Assembly: GCA_045047105.1 (NCBI GenBank)
Contig: JASFYQ010000079.1
Location: 1-23,085 of the forward strand
DNA: 23,085 bases
Source: JADGAU01 sp045047105
GTDB taxonomy: Bacteria; Pseudomonadota; Gammaproteobacteria; GRL18
Direction: 5' to 3'
Of this stretch, positions 1-7,524 are shown one piece after another (position 1 is the stretch's first letter; each line of letters starts with the position of its first letter). The notes beneath the pieces were generated by a model that was given only the letters and a program-made list of their open reading frames with translations, searched no databases and was not told where the DNA came from. The position numbers and the translations under genes were made by a program.

Positions 1-1728
1 GGATTGAATATACAAAGCAGCCAAATTAGCTTTTGCATCCAGATTTCCAGGGTTTAATTGAACAGCCTGTTGATAACTTTTAACGGCTTTTAAATATTCC
101 TTATTGATAACTAAACGATTGCCTTGGATAAAATAAAAAACACTGCGATCATGTATGGTTAAGCTATTTATTGGCATTATAGATTCAAAATACTGGGCTT
201 TTTTAAGCTGTTTAGCATGAAATAAGGCAATATAGGTATTTAAAAATGTGGTGGGTAGGGCATTAATAGTATTGCCTTCTTTGCTTAAATTTAGTGCCTG
301 GCCAAAAGCCTGCAAGGCTTTATTAAATTGTTTGTCTTGTAAATAGACTTTACCAAGTTCAGCCCAGACTCGTTCTTTATTTGGACTGAGAGTGGCCTCA
401 TTCTGGTAAAAGGCTATTGGATTAGCCCATTGGTTATTTCTTTGAATAGTCAGCCCTGCTAATACAAAAAATAGTAATGAAATAATAATAATAGCAGCGA
501 GTTTATTTTTTATCAGCTCAAAAGAAGTGACTAATAACCATGCAACAAGAATAGTTAAACCCAGATTGGGTAAATAACTTCTATGCTCAAAGGCAAGATC
601 TAAAATAGGAATAACGCCCGATTCAACGCTATGGGCCAGATAATAAAAAAATACAGCAAAGGTTAAAAGGGGTTTTTGTCTGGCAAAAAATAAACTGCCA
701 ACTAAAATAGCAATATGCCCCATTAAGGCGATTATTACCGAAATATTAAAAATACTTTTTTGTAAGGTCACATCATAATCCAGATGTAAGCCCAGAGGGA
801 TAAAAAATAATTTAATATAAGTCCACAATACCAGCATTTGGGTAGAAAAATATTCTAACCGTGAGATGTGTTTAACGTCGGCGGTATGGGTGTATCGGTC
901 AATTAATTCAAATGAAACGCCCATAAAATAATGCAGAGATAAAGCCAGAATAACTGTTAAGAGTAAACCTGAAGCAGCCCAGATAAAAACTTTTTTAGCT
1001 GAAAAAGTTTGGAAAAACAAGATTTCTATTAGAAAAATAGCGCCAACTAAAGTAACCGTATGTTCCTTAGAAAAAAGAGCTAATATAGCAAAAACAGCAC
1101 CGATAAAATAGAATAACCAGGGCCTGCCATCTTTATTTCCCATACTATGATATAGCCTGGCATAAACATATCCTGCCATAGCACTGATATAAAAAAGAGC
1201 GGCTAGCGAAGCATGGCGTTGTACAATATAAGTAATCGCCTGTGTTTGTAGTGGGTGTAATAAAAATAATAGGGCACTAAAAAAGGGCAGGTAGAGCAGA
1301 TAATTTTCACTTAGTTTCATTTCTGTACACTTATATTTCTGAGCCAGTAGCAAAGCTCTGATCAGAAAAAATACCGCCAGTCCTGTTAGAAAGTGAATTA
1401 GAATGTTAATCAGATGATAACCAAAAACAGATGTTTGATGGATGGCATAATTTGTAGCTAAGCTATAGGTTCCAGTGAGGCGCATAATTTGGAAATTACG
1501 CTTTTCAAACATAGTTGAGATATCATGAATAATAGGGTTTTCTACTATAGAGTGATAATCATCTAAATAAAATGGCACATTAAAGCTGCTGGAATAAGCA
1601 AGCAGTGTTGCTAAAAATAATACAACTATTTGGATTTTGATTTGCTTAATGTAATGTAGAATTTTTAATTGTATTGGCACTGATGGTTCTGTATTTGAAC
1701 TTTCTACTCGATATCCTTCATCAAACAT
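1..1728 (-). CDS. Membrane GT-C-like glycosyltransferase with C-terminal TPR repeats (3' end outside window)
   Basis: An open frame runs on the minus strand from an ATG at 1728 to base 1 without a stop (576 codons), so the C-terminus lies outside the window. After a basic start comes a hydrophobic helix (about residues 32-46). An Asp-Asp pair (56-57, context FYLDDYHSIVENP) then sits where GT-C/O-mannosyltransferase-like proteins keep their acidic motif in the first loop. A stretch reading HPLQTQAITYIVQRHASLAALFY matches what I know of TMTC/DUF1736-type TPR membrane proteins, and many further membrane helices follow. From about residue 450 the chain becomes soluble and TPR-like (for example AVQLNPGNLDAKANLAALY at the very end). 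Family knowledge suggests a polyprenyl-phosphate-sugar-dependent transferase; the actual substrate is unknown. It is divergent from a polysaccharide flippase, consistent with a surface-glycan role. A GGGG stretch lies about 6-7 bases upstream of the ATG. Confidence 0.75.
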   Translation of the reverse strand, partial: MFDEGYRVESSNTEPSVPIQLKILHYIKQIKIQIVVLFLATLLAYSSSFNVPFYLDDYHSIVENPIIHDISTMFEKRNFQIMRLTGTYSLATNYAIHQTSVFGYHLINILIHFLTGLAVFFLIRALLLAQKYKCTEMKLSENYLLYLPFFSALLFLLHPLQTQAITYIVQRHASLAALFYISAMAGYVYARLYHSMGNKDGRPWLFYFIGAVFAILALFSKEHTVTLVGAIFLIEILFFQTFSAKKVFIWAASGLLLTVILALSLHYFMGVSFELIDRYTHTADVKHISRLEYFSTQMLVLWTYIKLFFIPLGLHLDYDVTLQKSIFNISVIIALMGHIAILVGSLFFARQKPLLTFAVFFYYLAHSVESGVIPILDLAFEHRSYLPNLGLTILVAWLLVTSFELIKNKLAAIIIISLLFFVLAGLTIQRNNQWANPIAFYQNEATLSPNKERVWAELGKVYLQDKQFNKALQAFGQALNLSKEGNTINALPTTFLNTYIALFHAKQLKKAQYFESIMPINSLTIHDRSVFYFIQGNRLVINKEYLKAVKSYQQAVQLNPGNLDAKANLAALYIQS

Positions 1729-1838
1729 TGTTTGCCCCAAAAGTATTTATCCTATGAGTGAACATTATGTACTAAATAAAAGAAAAACTGCAAGTGCAAT
1801 TTAGTTTGTACAAATTTCATTAGTGAATAATTTTTTCT

Positions 1839-1866
1839 TTGTATTGTTATTCTCTCACTCTATAAT
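1839..1866 (+). promoter_or_regulatory. Sigma-70-like promoter for the flippase gene
   Basis: A perfect TATAAT lies at 1861-1866 with a TTGTAT at 1839-1844, 16 bases between them. The predicted start of transcription, about 1873, lies downstream of the ATG at 1865. That argues against translation from that ATG and points to a start after the AGGA at 1905-1908. Confidence 0.45.
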
Positions 1867-1972
1867 GATGCAACTATTTAGTTTTTTTAGCTTATATTGT
1901 AATTAGGACTTAATTATTAACCTCTCAAATAATAATAAAAATATCCACTGGTATAATGTTATATGGCAATTT

Positions 1973-3157
1973 GTGCACCTGGGTTTGGGTGGCATTTTAA
2001 TGATAATATTGTGGATTATTCTTGGGCGCAACTGGAGTGTTGAATTATTTGGTTATTTTAATTATTTCTTTGCTTATATCTCTATCGTGGGAATATTTTT
2101 TGATTTTGGTATGGATGTGTTGCTTATCAAGCTTCTGTCTAAGGGTGCGCAGGCAATACCTGAGAACTGCTGGAAACTAAAACAAAAAGTTTTTTTTGTG
2201 GTGGTGTTTTTTTCAACTATTATTGCCTACCTACTTGAATTTCCTTTGGATAGTTTATTGTTTTTAATGGCAGGAATTACCTTACTGTCATTTAGCAGTT
2301 ATTTTAATAGTATTTTTCGTGCCCGGGATGTGCTGTATATAGAAGCTAAAATTGGTTTATTACAAAAAATATTATTTATAGGTGTCAGCCTGATTGGCGT
2401 TATTTATTATAATCAGGGAATCTTATGTCTGGCTATAGCCTATTTTATTAGCCATCTGCTGGCTTTTATTTTAACCTTGCGTATTTTATATAAAAAAGAC
2501 TGGTTATTAATAGCTTCTACCTCATCCTCTACTAATGATTATTGGCAGCAAAGCTGGCCCTTATTTATTACTGCTTTATTAGCTGTTCTTTCACTACGCA
2601 TTGATATTTTTTTATTGCAATGGATAACCACAGCAGAGCAGGTTGGTTATTACACGGCAGCCCTGCGTTTATTTGAAGGAGTTATAATTATTAGTAGCGC
2701 GTTTATTGCTGTAGTATTCCCTAAATTTGTTGCTAAAAACCAGGATTATCCGGCTTTATCACAATTTTACAAATATACACAAAAGGTTTTAACTGCGGTG
2801 GGTATGAGTATTATTATTCCTGGTTTTTTGATAGTACCTGCTGCGATTGTATTGCTTTATGGTGAAAAATTTTCTCCAAGCATTATATTATTACAAACAC
2901 TTGTACCCTTATTAGTGATTGTTTTTCTTACTGGCTTAGCGGGTAATTTACTTATTGCAATGGGAAAGCAGCACCAATACATGCAAATATTAGCACTTAT
3001 GCTGGGTTTTCAAGTTATATCAAATTTAATTAGTATTAACCTCTGGGGCACAATAGGAGCAATTGCAACTTATTGGGTTAGAGAGTTAATACTCTTGTTG
3101 GTTCTTTCCTGGTTTATAAAAAAAAATATGCAACCATTGGCCACTGAAAAAAGCTAA
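1973..3157 (+). CDS. Polysaccharide/oligosaccharide flippase (Wzx/MATE-like, MOP superfamily)
   Basis: A multi-spanning membrane protein of about 12 helices with the N-terminal pattern of polysaccharide-synthesis flippases: an ILGRNWSVELFGYFNYFFAY segment, then FFDFGMDVLLIK, equivalent to the usual ADLGLDTLLVR. A second Polysacc_synt-type block around residues 195-250 (SLRIDIFLLQW, GYYTAALRLFEG) supports the call. The role would be to flip undecaprenyl-linked glycan across the inner membrane. The coordinate given uses GTG 1973, the first ordinary start codon, but this start has no Shine-Dalgarno. The frame stays open upstream to a TAG at 1904-1906, and the extra residues (NIHWYNVIWQFV) look like the missing start of helix 1. 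Translation may really begin at ATT 1913 or 1916, just behind AGGA at 1905-1908. The stop is one base from the convergent DUF4197 gene. Confidence 0.8.
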   Translation: MHLGLGGILMIILWIILGRNWSVELFGYFNYFFAYISIVGIFFDFGMDVLLIKLLSKGAQAIPENCWKLKQKVFFVVVFFSTIIAYLLEFPLDSLLFLMAGITLLSFSSYFNSIFRARDVLYIEAKIGLLQKILFIGVSLIGVIYYNQGILCLAIAYFISHLLAFILTLRILYKKDWLLIASTSSSTNDYWQQSWPLFITALLAVLSLRIDIFLLQWITTAEQVGYYTAALRLFEGVIIISSAFIAVVFPKFVAKNQDYPALSQFYKYTQKVLTAVGMSIIIPGFLIVPAAIVLLYGEKFSPSIILLQTLVPLLVIVFLTGLAGNLLIAMGKQHQYMQILALMLGFQVISNLISINLWGTIGAIATYWVRELILLLVLSWFIKKNMQPLATEKS

Positions 3158-3158
3158 C

Positions 3159-3962
3159 TTAAAAACCGCCAAAAACTTTATTGAGAAGATCGGTGCTGCG
3201 CATAGCAGGATTATTTCGGATAGCTTTTTCTTGTATTGCAATTTTAGAAAATAAACCTGATAAGGTTTTATCTGTTACATAATTTTCCAGGCTGGCAGAG
3301 TCATCACCCAAATACTGTTTTAACAGGCCAAAACTGTCATATTTTTTTGCCAGACCTAGCATAGATTTATAATGCTTGGTGACATTGGTTTGTGCCATTG
3401 ATTTTTGTACTGAGGGTTGAATAAGTGCCTGAAGTTGCTCGGAGGTAGTTTTTTTGAAATACTCTGTTGCAGCATTATCAGCACCCACTAAGATATTTTT
3501 AGCATCACTGATAGACATTTTCTGTATGCTATCAACAAAAACATTGCCCACCTGAGGCAGGGCTTTTTCTGCTGCCTGGTTCATGCTTACAATAAACTCA
3601 TCTGCCATTTTAGCCTGACCCACAGAGCGTAATAGTTTATCAATCTGTTGTAGTTTTTTGGGCATTAAAATTTTTACTGCCGGATCGTTTAAAAAGCCAC
3701 CTTCCCGGCCTAACATTTCAATAGATTTTTTAAGCCCAATATTCAGCGCCTGTTTTAATCCTGCACTGACTTCACCAGAACTTAAGTTTGTTAAAGCTTT
3801 AGTTGTAGTTGCAGAGCCAGCCTCTTTATTAGTGCTATCAGATTTAAGGTAACTATCGGCCTGTTGCATGAGTTGATTCTGCCAGCCTGCATGGCTAATA
3901 GCTGTGTATAAAAAACAGATAGAGGAACCGAGTATAATAGTTAAGCAATCTATTTTTTTCAT
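3159..3962 (-). CDS. DUF4197 family exported protein
   Basis: A 267-residue protein with a likely Sec signal peptide (residues 1-25, hydrophobic core followed by SHA and then GW). The mature part is helical and contains the signature stretch of DUF4197: ALTNLSSGEVSAGLKQALNIG, then GGFLNDPAVKILMPKKL, and near the C-terminus VTDKTLSGLFSKIAIQEKAIR with a terminal NKVFGGF. These blocks are what I recognise of the family, which is widespread in Gammaproteobacteria and has no established biochemical function. It is convergent with the flippase (one base between stops) and divergent from gcvH. The ribosome binding site is weak (AAAGAC upstream of the ATG). Identity of the family is fairly sure; function is not known. 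Confidence 0.85.
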   Translation of the reverse strand: MKKIDCLTIILGSSICFLYTAISHAGWQNQLMQQADSYLKSDSTNKEAGSATTTKALTNLSSGEVSAGLKQALNIGLKKSIEMLGREGGFLNDPAVKILMPKKLQQIDKLLRSVGQAKMADEFIVSMNQAAEKALPQVGNVFVDSIQKMSISDAKNILVGADNAATEYFKKTTSEQLQALIQPSVQKSMAQTNVTKHYKSMLGLAKKYDSFGLLKQYLGDDSASLENYVTDKTLSGLFSKIAIQEKAIRNNPAMRSTDLLNKVFGGF

Positions 3963-3997
3963 GGTTTTAGTCTTTAGTTAATAAAAAATAAGTAAAC

Positions 3998-4007
3998 AGG
4001 AGGTGAT
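3998..4007 (+). promoter_or_regulatory. Orphan perfect Shine-Dalgarno / anti-SD look-alike
   Basis: AGGAGGTGAT is a ten-base perfect complement of the 16S rRNA 3' tail. No start codon with an open frame follows at usable distance (GTG ATT TAT ATA TAA only). On the minus strand it reads ATCACCTCCT, about 36 bases upstream of the DUF4197 start. Function unproven. Confidence 0.3.
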
Positions 4008-4021
4008 TTATATATAATTCT

Positions 4022-4051
4022 TTGCCCAAGCTATGCAGCTTAAGTTATTAT
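4022..4051 (+). promoter_or_regulatory. Possible sigma-70 promoter of gcvH-dgkA
   Basis: TTGCCC at 4022-4027 and TATTAT at 4046-4051 are 18 bases apart, about 60 bases upstream of the gcvH ATG. Between and around them are small dyads (AAGCT-atgc-AGCTT, TGCTATAGCA). AT-rich DNA gives many weak matches, so confidence is low. Confidence 0.3.
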
Positions 4052-4113
4052 ATGCTATAGCACAAATGAAATTTATAGTAAATTTTTAAATAAAAAGATT
4101 AAAGGAGCAACAA

Positions 4114-4512
4114 ATGAACAACATTCCTCATGAACTTAAATATACTAAGTCACATGAATGGATTCGTAAAGAAGAGGATGGCAGCTATATGGTTGGTATT
4201 ACCGATCATGCCCAGAGTTTATTGGGTGACATGGTGTTTGTAGAACTTCCAGAAGCAGGTGATGAGTTTGAAGCTGGAGAAGAATGTGGTGCAGTAGAAT
4301 CGGTTAAAGCCGCATCAGAGATTTTTTGTCCAATTACGGGAGAAATCATAGCAATTAATGAAGATTTGGAGGATTCCCCTGAATTGGTTAATAGCGATCC
4401 TTTTCATGCAGGCTGGCTTTATACTATACGTCCCTTTAATGAAACAAGTGAGCTAGAAGGTGTGATGGAAGCCTCAGAGTATGAAGCAATAGTACATGAG
4501 GAAAATCACTAA
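4114..4512 (+). CDS. gcvH: Glycine cleavage system H protein
   Basis: A full-length 132-residue H protein, the lipoyl carrier that shuttles the aminomethyl group between the P, T and L proteins of the glycine cleavage system. The N-terminus HELKYTKSHEWI, the GITDHAQSLLGDMVFVELPE block and the lipoylation motif ESVKAASE (Lys 65) are all present. The C-terminal GWLYTIRP region is also intact. A good ribosome binding site (AAAGGAG) precedes the ATG. No gcvT or gcvP is nearby. Instead the stop codon directly touches the GTG start of dgkA, so the two are co-transcribed and probably translationally coupled. A lone gcvH may serve GcvTP encoded elsewhere or act in lipoate transfer; the sequence does not decide between these. 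Confidence 0.97.
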   Translation: MNNIPHELKYTKSHEWIRKEEDGSYMVGITDHAQSLLGDMVFVELPEAGDEFEAGEECGAVESVKAASEIFCPITGEIIAINEDLEDSPELVNSDPFHAGWLYTIRPFNETSELEGVMEASEYEAIVHEENH

Positions 4513-4875
4513 GTGAAACCTGGTGATACTGGTTTCAAAAGAATAATAAAAGCAGGCATATACTCGATACAGGGTTTTAAAGCAGCATATCAATATGAAG
4601 CTGCGTTTAGGCAGGAGCTATTTGCAGGTATATTTCTTATACCTATAGCGTTCTGGATTGCCAGTAGTGGTATTGAACTGGTAATATTAATTGCCAGTTT
4701 ATTGTTAGTGTTAATTTGCGAAATAATAAACTCTGCCATAGAGGCAGTGGTTGACCGTCAGGGCGAAGAATACCATATACTTGCAGGAAGAGCTAAAGAC
4801 ATGGGCTCGGCAGCCGTGTTTTTAGCTTTGTTAAATGCAGGGTTTTGCTGGTTTATTATTTCCATAAATTATTAA
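4513..4875 (+). CDS. dgkA: Diacylglycerol kinase (prokaryotic DgkA type)
   Basis: A 120-residue integral membrane kinase that phosphorylates diacylglycerol to phosphatidate, recycling the lipid by-product of periplasmic glycan modification. It aligns by eye with E. coli DgkA along its length: TGFKRIIKAGIYSIQGFKAAYQYEAAFRQE, then the catalytic block EIINSAIEAVVDR (residues about 86-98), then GEEYHILAGRAKDMGSAAVFLA. Three transmembrane helices are visible. Translation starts at GTG immediately after the gcvH stop (TAAGTG), with a GAGG about 11 bases upstream inside gcvH as the likely ribosome binding site. No oddity in active-site residues was seen. Confidence 0.96.
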   Translation: MKPGDTGFKRIIKAGIYSIQGFKAAYQYEAAFRQELFAGIFLIPIAFWIASSGIELVILIASLLLVLICEIINSAIEAVVDRQGEEYHILAGRAKDMGSAAVFLALLNAGFCWFIISINY

Positions 4876-4927
4876 TGCTATTTAAAAAATTTATTTAGCC
4901 TCTGGCTACTCATTTAAAGGAAAAATT

Positions 4928-5866
4928 ATGACAGCACTTATTTGTGGCTCTTATGCTTATGATCATATAATGGTTTTTCATGATCAATTTAAAAACCATA
5001 TTCTCCCTGACAAAATCCACATGTTAAATGTCTCTTTTTTAGTTCCTGATATGCGTAGGGAGTTTGGTGGCTGTGCGGGAAATATTGCCTATAATCTTAA
5101 CCTCTTAGGTGAAGAAGCCCTGCCAATGGCAACAGTAGGCAATGATTTTGATTCTTATGCTAAATGGATGGATAAAACGGGAGTTAGCCGTGAATATATT
5201 CGTGTATTAAATGAGCACTATACCGGACAGGCTTTTATTACTACCGATAATGATTCCAATCAAATAACTGCTTTTCACCCAGGAGCTATGACCTTTTCAC
5301 ATTTTAATAAAGTGGCTGACGCAAGTGCCTGTGATATTCAAATAGGTATTATTTCTCCTGATGGAAAACAGGGAATGATGGAGCATGCGGAGCAGTTTGA
5401 ACTGGCGGAGATACCTTTTATTTTTGATCCAGGCCAGGGTATGCCAATGTTTGATGGTGATGAGTTAAAGGCATTATTAAAGCAGGCAACATGGTTAACG
5501 GTCAATGATTATGAAATGCAAATGCTTATAGATAAAACGGGTTTAACTCCAGCAAAGATCGCTGAGCAGGTAGAAGCATTAATTGTTACTATGGGTGGAA
5601 AAGGTTCTGAAATTATTACTGCCGATAAGACTTTTCATATCCCGGTAGCAAAGATTAATAGCCTAAAAGATCCAACTGGTTGTGGGGATGCTTTTCGAGG
5701 TGGTTTATTATATGGATTACTAAATGACCTTGATTGGGAAGTTACAGGACGTATCGCAAGTTTAATGGGGGCTTATAAAATTGAGACCAATGGTACTCAA
5801 AATCATTATTTTACCTTAGATGATATTAAAATTCGTTTTAAGGAAAGCTTTGATATGTCATGGTAG
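4928..5866 (+). CDS. PfkB-family carbohydrate/nucleoside kinase
   Basis: A 312-residue ribokinase-fold kinase. Family landmarks are the Gly-Gly substrate-binding motif (FGGCAGNIAYNL, residues 46-57), VTMGGKGSEI at 220-229, and signature 2 DPTGCGDAFRGGLLYG at 248-263. Asp 254 in the latter is the catalytic base, and the GCGD makes the anion hole. The GCGD variant (Cys for the usual Ala) and the short lid are features I associate with a proteobacterial subgroup annotated as adenosine kinase or sugar kinase. The true acceptor (adenosine, ribose or another sugar) cannot be read from the sequence. A strong site AAAGGA precedes the ATG. The gene lies between dgkA and lgt, same strand, with short gaps (52 and 37 bases). 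Confidence 0.88.
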   Translation: MTALICGSYAYDHIMVFHDQFKNHILPDKIHMLNVSFLVPDMRREFGGCAGNIAYNLNLLGEEALPMATVGNDFDSYAKWMDKTGVSREYIRVLNEHYTGQAFITTDNDSNQITAFHPGAMTFSHFNKVADASACDIQIGIISPDGKQGMMEHAEQFELAEIPFIFDPGQGMPMFDGDELKALLKQATWLTVNDYEMQMLIDKTGLTPAKIAEQVEALIVTMGGKGSEIITADKTFHIPVAKINSLKDPTGCGDAFRGGLLYGLLNDLDWEVTGRIASLMGAYKIETNGTQNHYFTLDDIKIRFKESFDMSW

Positions 5867-5903
5867 AATTTTATATTATTTAATCCTAATGGTAGATAGT
5901 TAA

Positions 5904-6698
5904 ATGCTTATATACCCAAATATTGACCCTGTTGCTATTGCAATAGGACCATTAAAGATTCATTGGTATGGACTTAGTTACCTGGCTGCATTTATGGGTA
6001 GCTGGCTATTATTGCAATATAGGGCAAAAAATCAGGCTGCGGATGTAAAAGTTAAGCAAATTGATGACTTGATATTTTATGCCGCCGTAGGAGTTATTCT
6101 TGGTGGCAGAATAGGTTATACACTATTTTATAACTTTGATTACTTTATTCAAAATCCTTTCGTTTTATTCCAAATATGGAATGGTGGCATGTCATTTCAT
6201 GGTGGTTTAATTGGCGTATTGGTTGCTATGTGGTTATATGCTAGAAAAATTCAATTAGATTTTTTTCAGCTAACCGATTTTATTGCTGTAGTTGTTCCTT
6301 TTGGTTTAGCCTGTGGCAGAATTGGCAATTTTATAAATGCTGAATTATGGGGTAGAGAAAGCAGCTTACCCTGGGCTATGATATTTCCAACTGATCCGCT
6401 GGGTCTGGCACGACACCCTTCCATGTTGTATGAATTTTTACTTGAAGGCATTTTACTGTTTATCATTTTGTGGTTGTATGCAAGTAAAAAAAGACCCACA
6501 AAAGCAATTTCAGGTTTATTTTTGATCTATTATGGATCTTTCCGAATTATGGTTGAATTTGTTCGGCAGCCTGATGCACATATGGGAAATAATGGCTTTA
6601 TCTTCTCTGATTGGTTAACCCAGGGCATGTTATTATCTCTGCCAATGATAGTGCTTGGTTTATGGCTGTTTTATTCTGCTAAAAAAGTAATTCAATAA
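5904..6698 (+). CDS. lgt: Prolipoprotein diacylglyceryl transferase
   Basis: A 264-residue inner-membrane enzyme that moves diacylglyceryl from phosphatidylglycerol to the lipobox cysteine of prolipoproteins, the first step of lipoprotein maturation. The N-terminus LKIHWYGLSYLAAF, the SFHGGLIGV motif (His 99) and the Lgt signature CGRIGNFINAELWGR (residues 137-151, with Arg 139 and Asn 142) are intact. The C-terminal RIMVEFVRQPD segment, with conserved Glu and Arg, is also intact. About seven membrane helices can be drawn, as expected. It follows the PfkB-like kinase by 37 bases with a weak ribosome binding site (GGTAG), so it is probably in the same transcript. Confidence 0.97.
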   Translation: MLIYPNIDPVAIAIGPLKIHWYGLSYLAAFMGSWLLLQYRAKNQAADVKVKQIDDLIFYAAVGVILGGRIGYTLFYNFDYFIQNPFVLFQIWNGGMSFHGGLIGVLVAMWLYARKIQLDFFQLTDFIAVVVPFGLACGRIGNFINAELWGRESSLPWAMIFPTDPLGLARHPSMLYEFLLEGILLFIILWLYASKKRPTKAISGLFLIYYGSFRIMVEFVRQPDAHMGNNGFIFSDWLTQGMLLSLPMIVLGLWLFYSAKKVIQ

Positions 6699-6814
6699 TT
6701 TTGTAGCTTATCTTTCTTAAGCCAGTTCATATATTATTTTAAAACTCAAAAAGTCTCTTCAAAATGCTACTTTATTAAAACTGTAAATGTAGATAGTCTA
6801 TACACAATAGTTTC

Positions 6815-6843
6815 TTGATAAACAAGCTAAAATCAAGTAACAT
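6815..6843 (+). promoter_or_regulatory. Sigma-70-like promoter of the DsrE2-like gene
   Basis: TTGATA at 6815-6820 and TAACAT at 6838-6843, spaced 17 bases. This predicts transcription from about 6850 and a leader of about 80 bases before the ATG at 6933. Confidence 0.45.
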
Positions 6844-6932
6844 CGTTGGTTTACTGGAATTTACAGAATTATATTTTTTGTATATTACTTATTGAATATA
6901 CTACTATTACTTCAGAGCGGGGAGAAAGATAT

Positions 6933-7397
6933 ATGAGCAAAAAAATGGCTGTTATTGCAACAAAAGGTACCTTAGATTGGGCATATCCCCCATTTATTTT
7001 ATCTTCAACTGCATCAGCATTAGGTTATGACGTAGAAATATTTTTTACTTTTTATGGTCTTAGATTATTAGAAAAAAAACTTGATTTAAAAGTATCTCCT
7101 CTGGGCAATCCAGGTATGCCAATGCCAATGCCTGTGCCTGTTATCATTCAAGCTCTGCCATTTATGCAGGATTTTATTACTTCAATGATGAAAAAGAAAA
7201 TGGCAAGCAAAGGTATTGCTCCTCTAGAAGAATTACGTGATTTATGTCAGGAAGCGGATGTAAGCTTTGTTGCATGCCAGATGACAGTGGATCTATTTGA
7301 AATGGATACTAATAACTTTATTGACGACGTTACTTATGCAGGAGCTGCAGCATTTTTTGAATTTGCTGGTGAAGCAAATATCAGTTTGTACATCTAA
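6933..7397 (+). CDS. DsrE2-like (DsrE/DsrF/DrsH family) sulfur-carrier/peroxiredoxin-like protein
   Basis: A 154-residue protein. The start at 6933 is chosen because GGGGAGA lies just upstream and the family starts with MSKKMAVIATKGTLDWAYPP. The longer frame back to 6846 adds residues without family character. Landmarks are KGTLDWAYPPFILSSTA, a Met/Pro-rich loop GNPGMPMPMPVPV at 59-70, and the block DVSFVACQMTVDLF with Cys 115, which by family knowledge is the conserved sulfur-binding cysteine. A second cysteine is Cys 105. Relatives in sulfur oxidisers carry persulfides together with rhodanese and TusA; none of those partners is in this window, so a role in sulfur trafficking is inference. 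It has its own promoter and is followed by a 12-bp hairpin. Confidence 0.85.
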   Translation: MSKKMAVIATKGTLDWAYPPFILSSTASALGYDVEIFFTFYGLRLLEKKLDLKVSPLGNPGMPMPMPVPVIIQALPFMQDFITSMMKKKMASKGIAPLEELRDLCQEADVSFVACQMTVDLFEMDTNNFIDDVTYAGAAAFFEFAGEANISLYI

Positions 7398-7422
7398 TAG
7401 CTCTTTATTATAAGCTGTTTGT

Positions 7423-7453
7423 TCTTCACTTTATGAATACTATAAAGTGAAGA
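7423..7453 (+). terminator. Strong stem-loop after the DsrE2-like gene
   Basis: Perfect 12-bp inverted repeat TCTTCACTTTAT / ATAAAGTGAAGA with a 7-base loop (7435-7441), 26 bases after the stop. It is followed by TTATTAAAAATAAA rather than a clean T run. It may act as a terminator, as an mRNA 3' stabiliser, or as an operator for the downstream response-regulator gene. Confidence 0.5.
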
Positions 7454-7524
7454 TTATTAAAAATAAACTGTAATTTAAACCATAGCTACTTTTTTATTGT
7501 TATCATCAGCACTATATTTACTTT

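Noticed and set aside
4010..4113. Glycine riboswitch upstream of gcvH
   Set aside because: The leader is short and AT-rich, and I could not find the paired conserved aptamer cores; only small dyads are present.
6846..6932. 29-residue N-terminal extension of the DsrE2-like protein
   Set aside because: It has no family similarity, lies over the predicted RNA start, and a strong ribosome site directly precedes ATG 6933.
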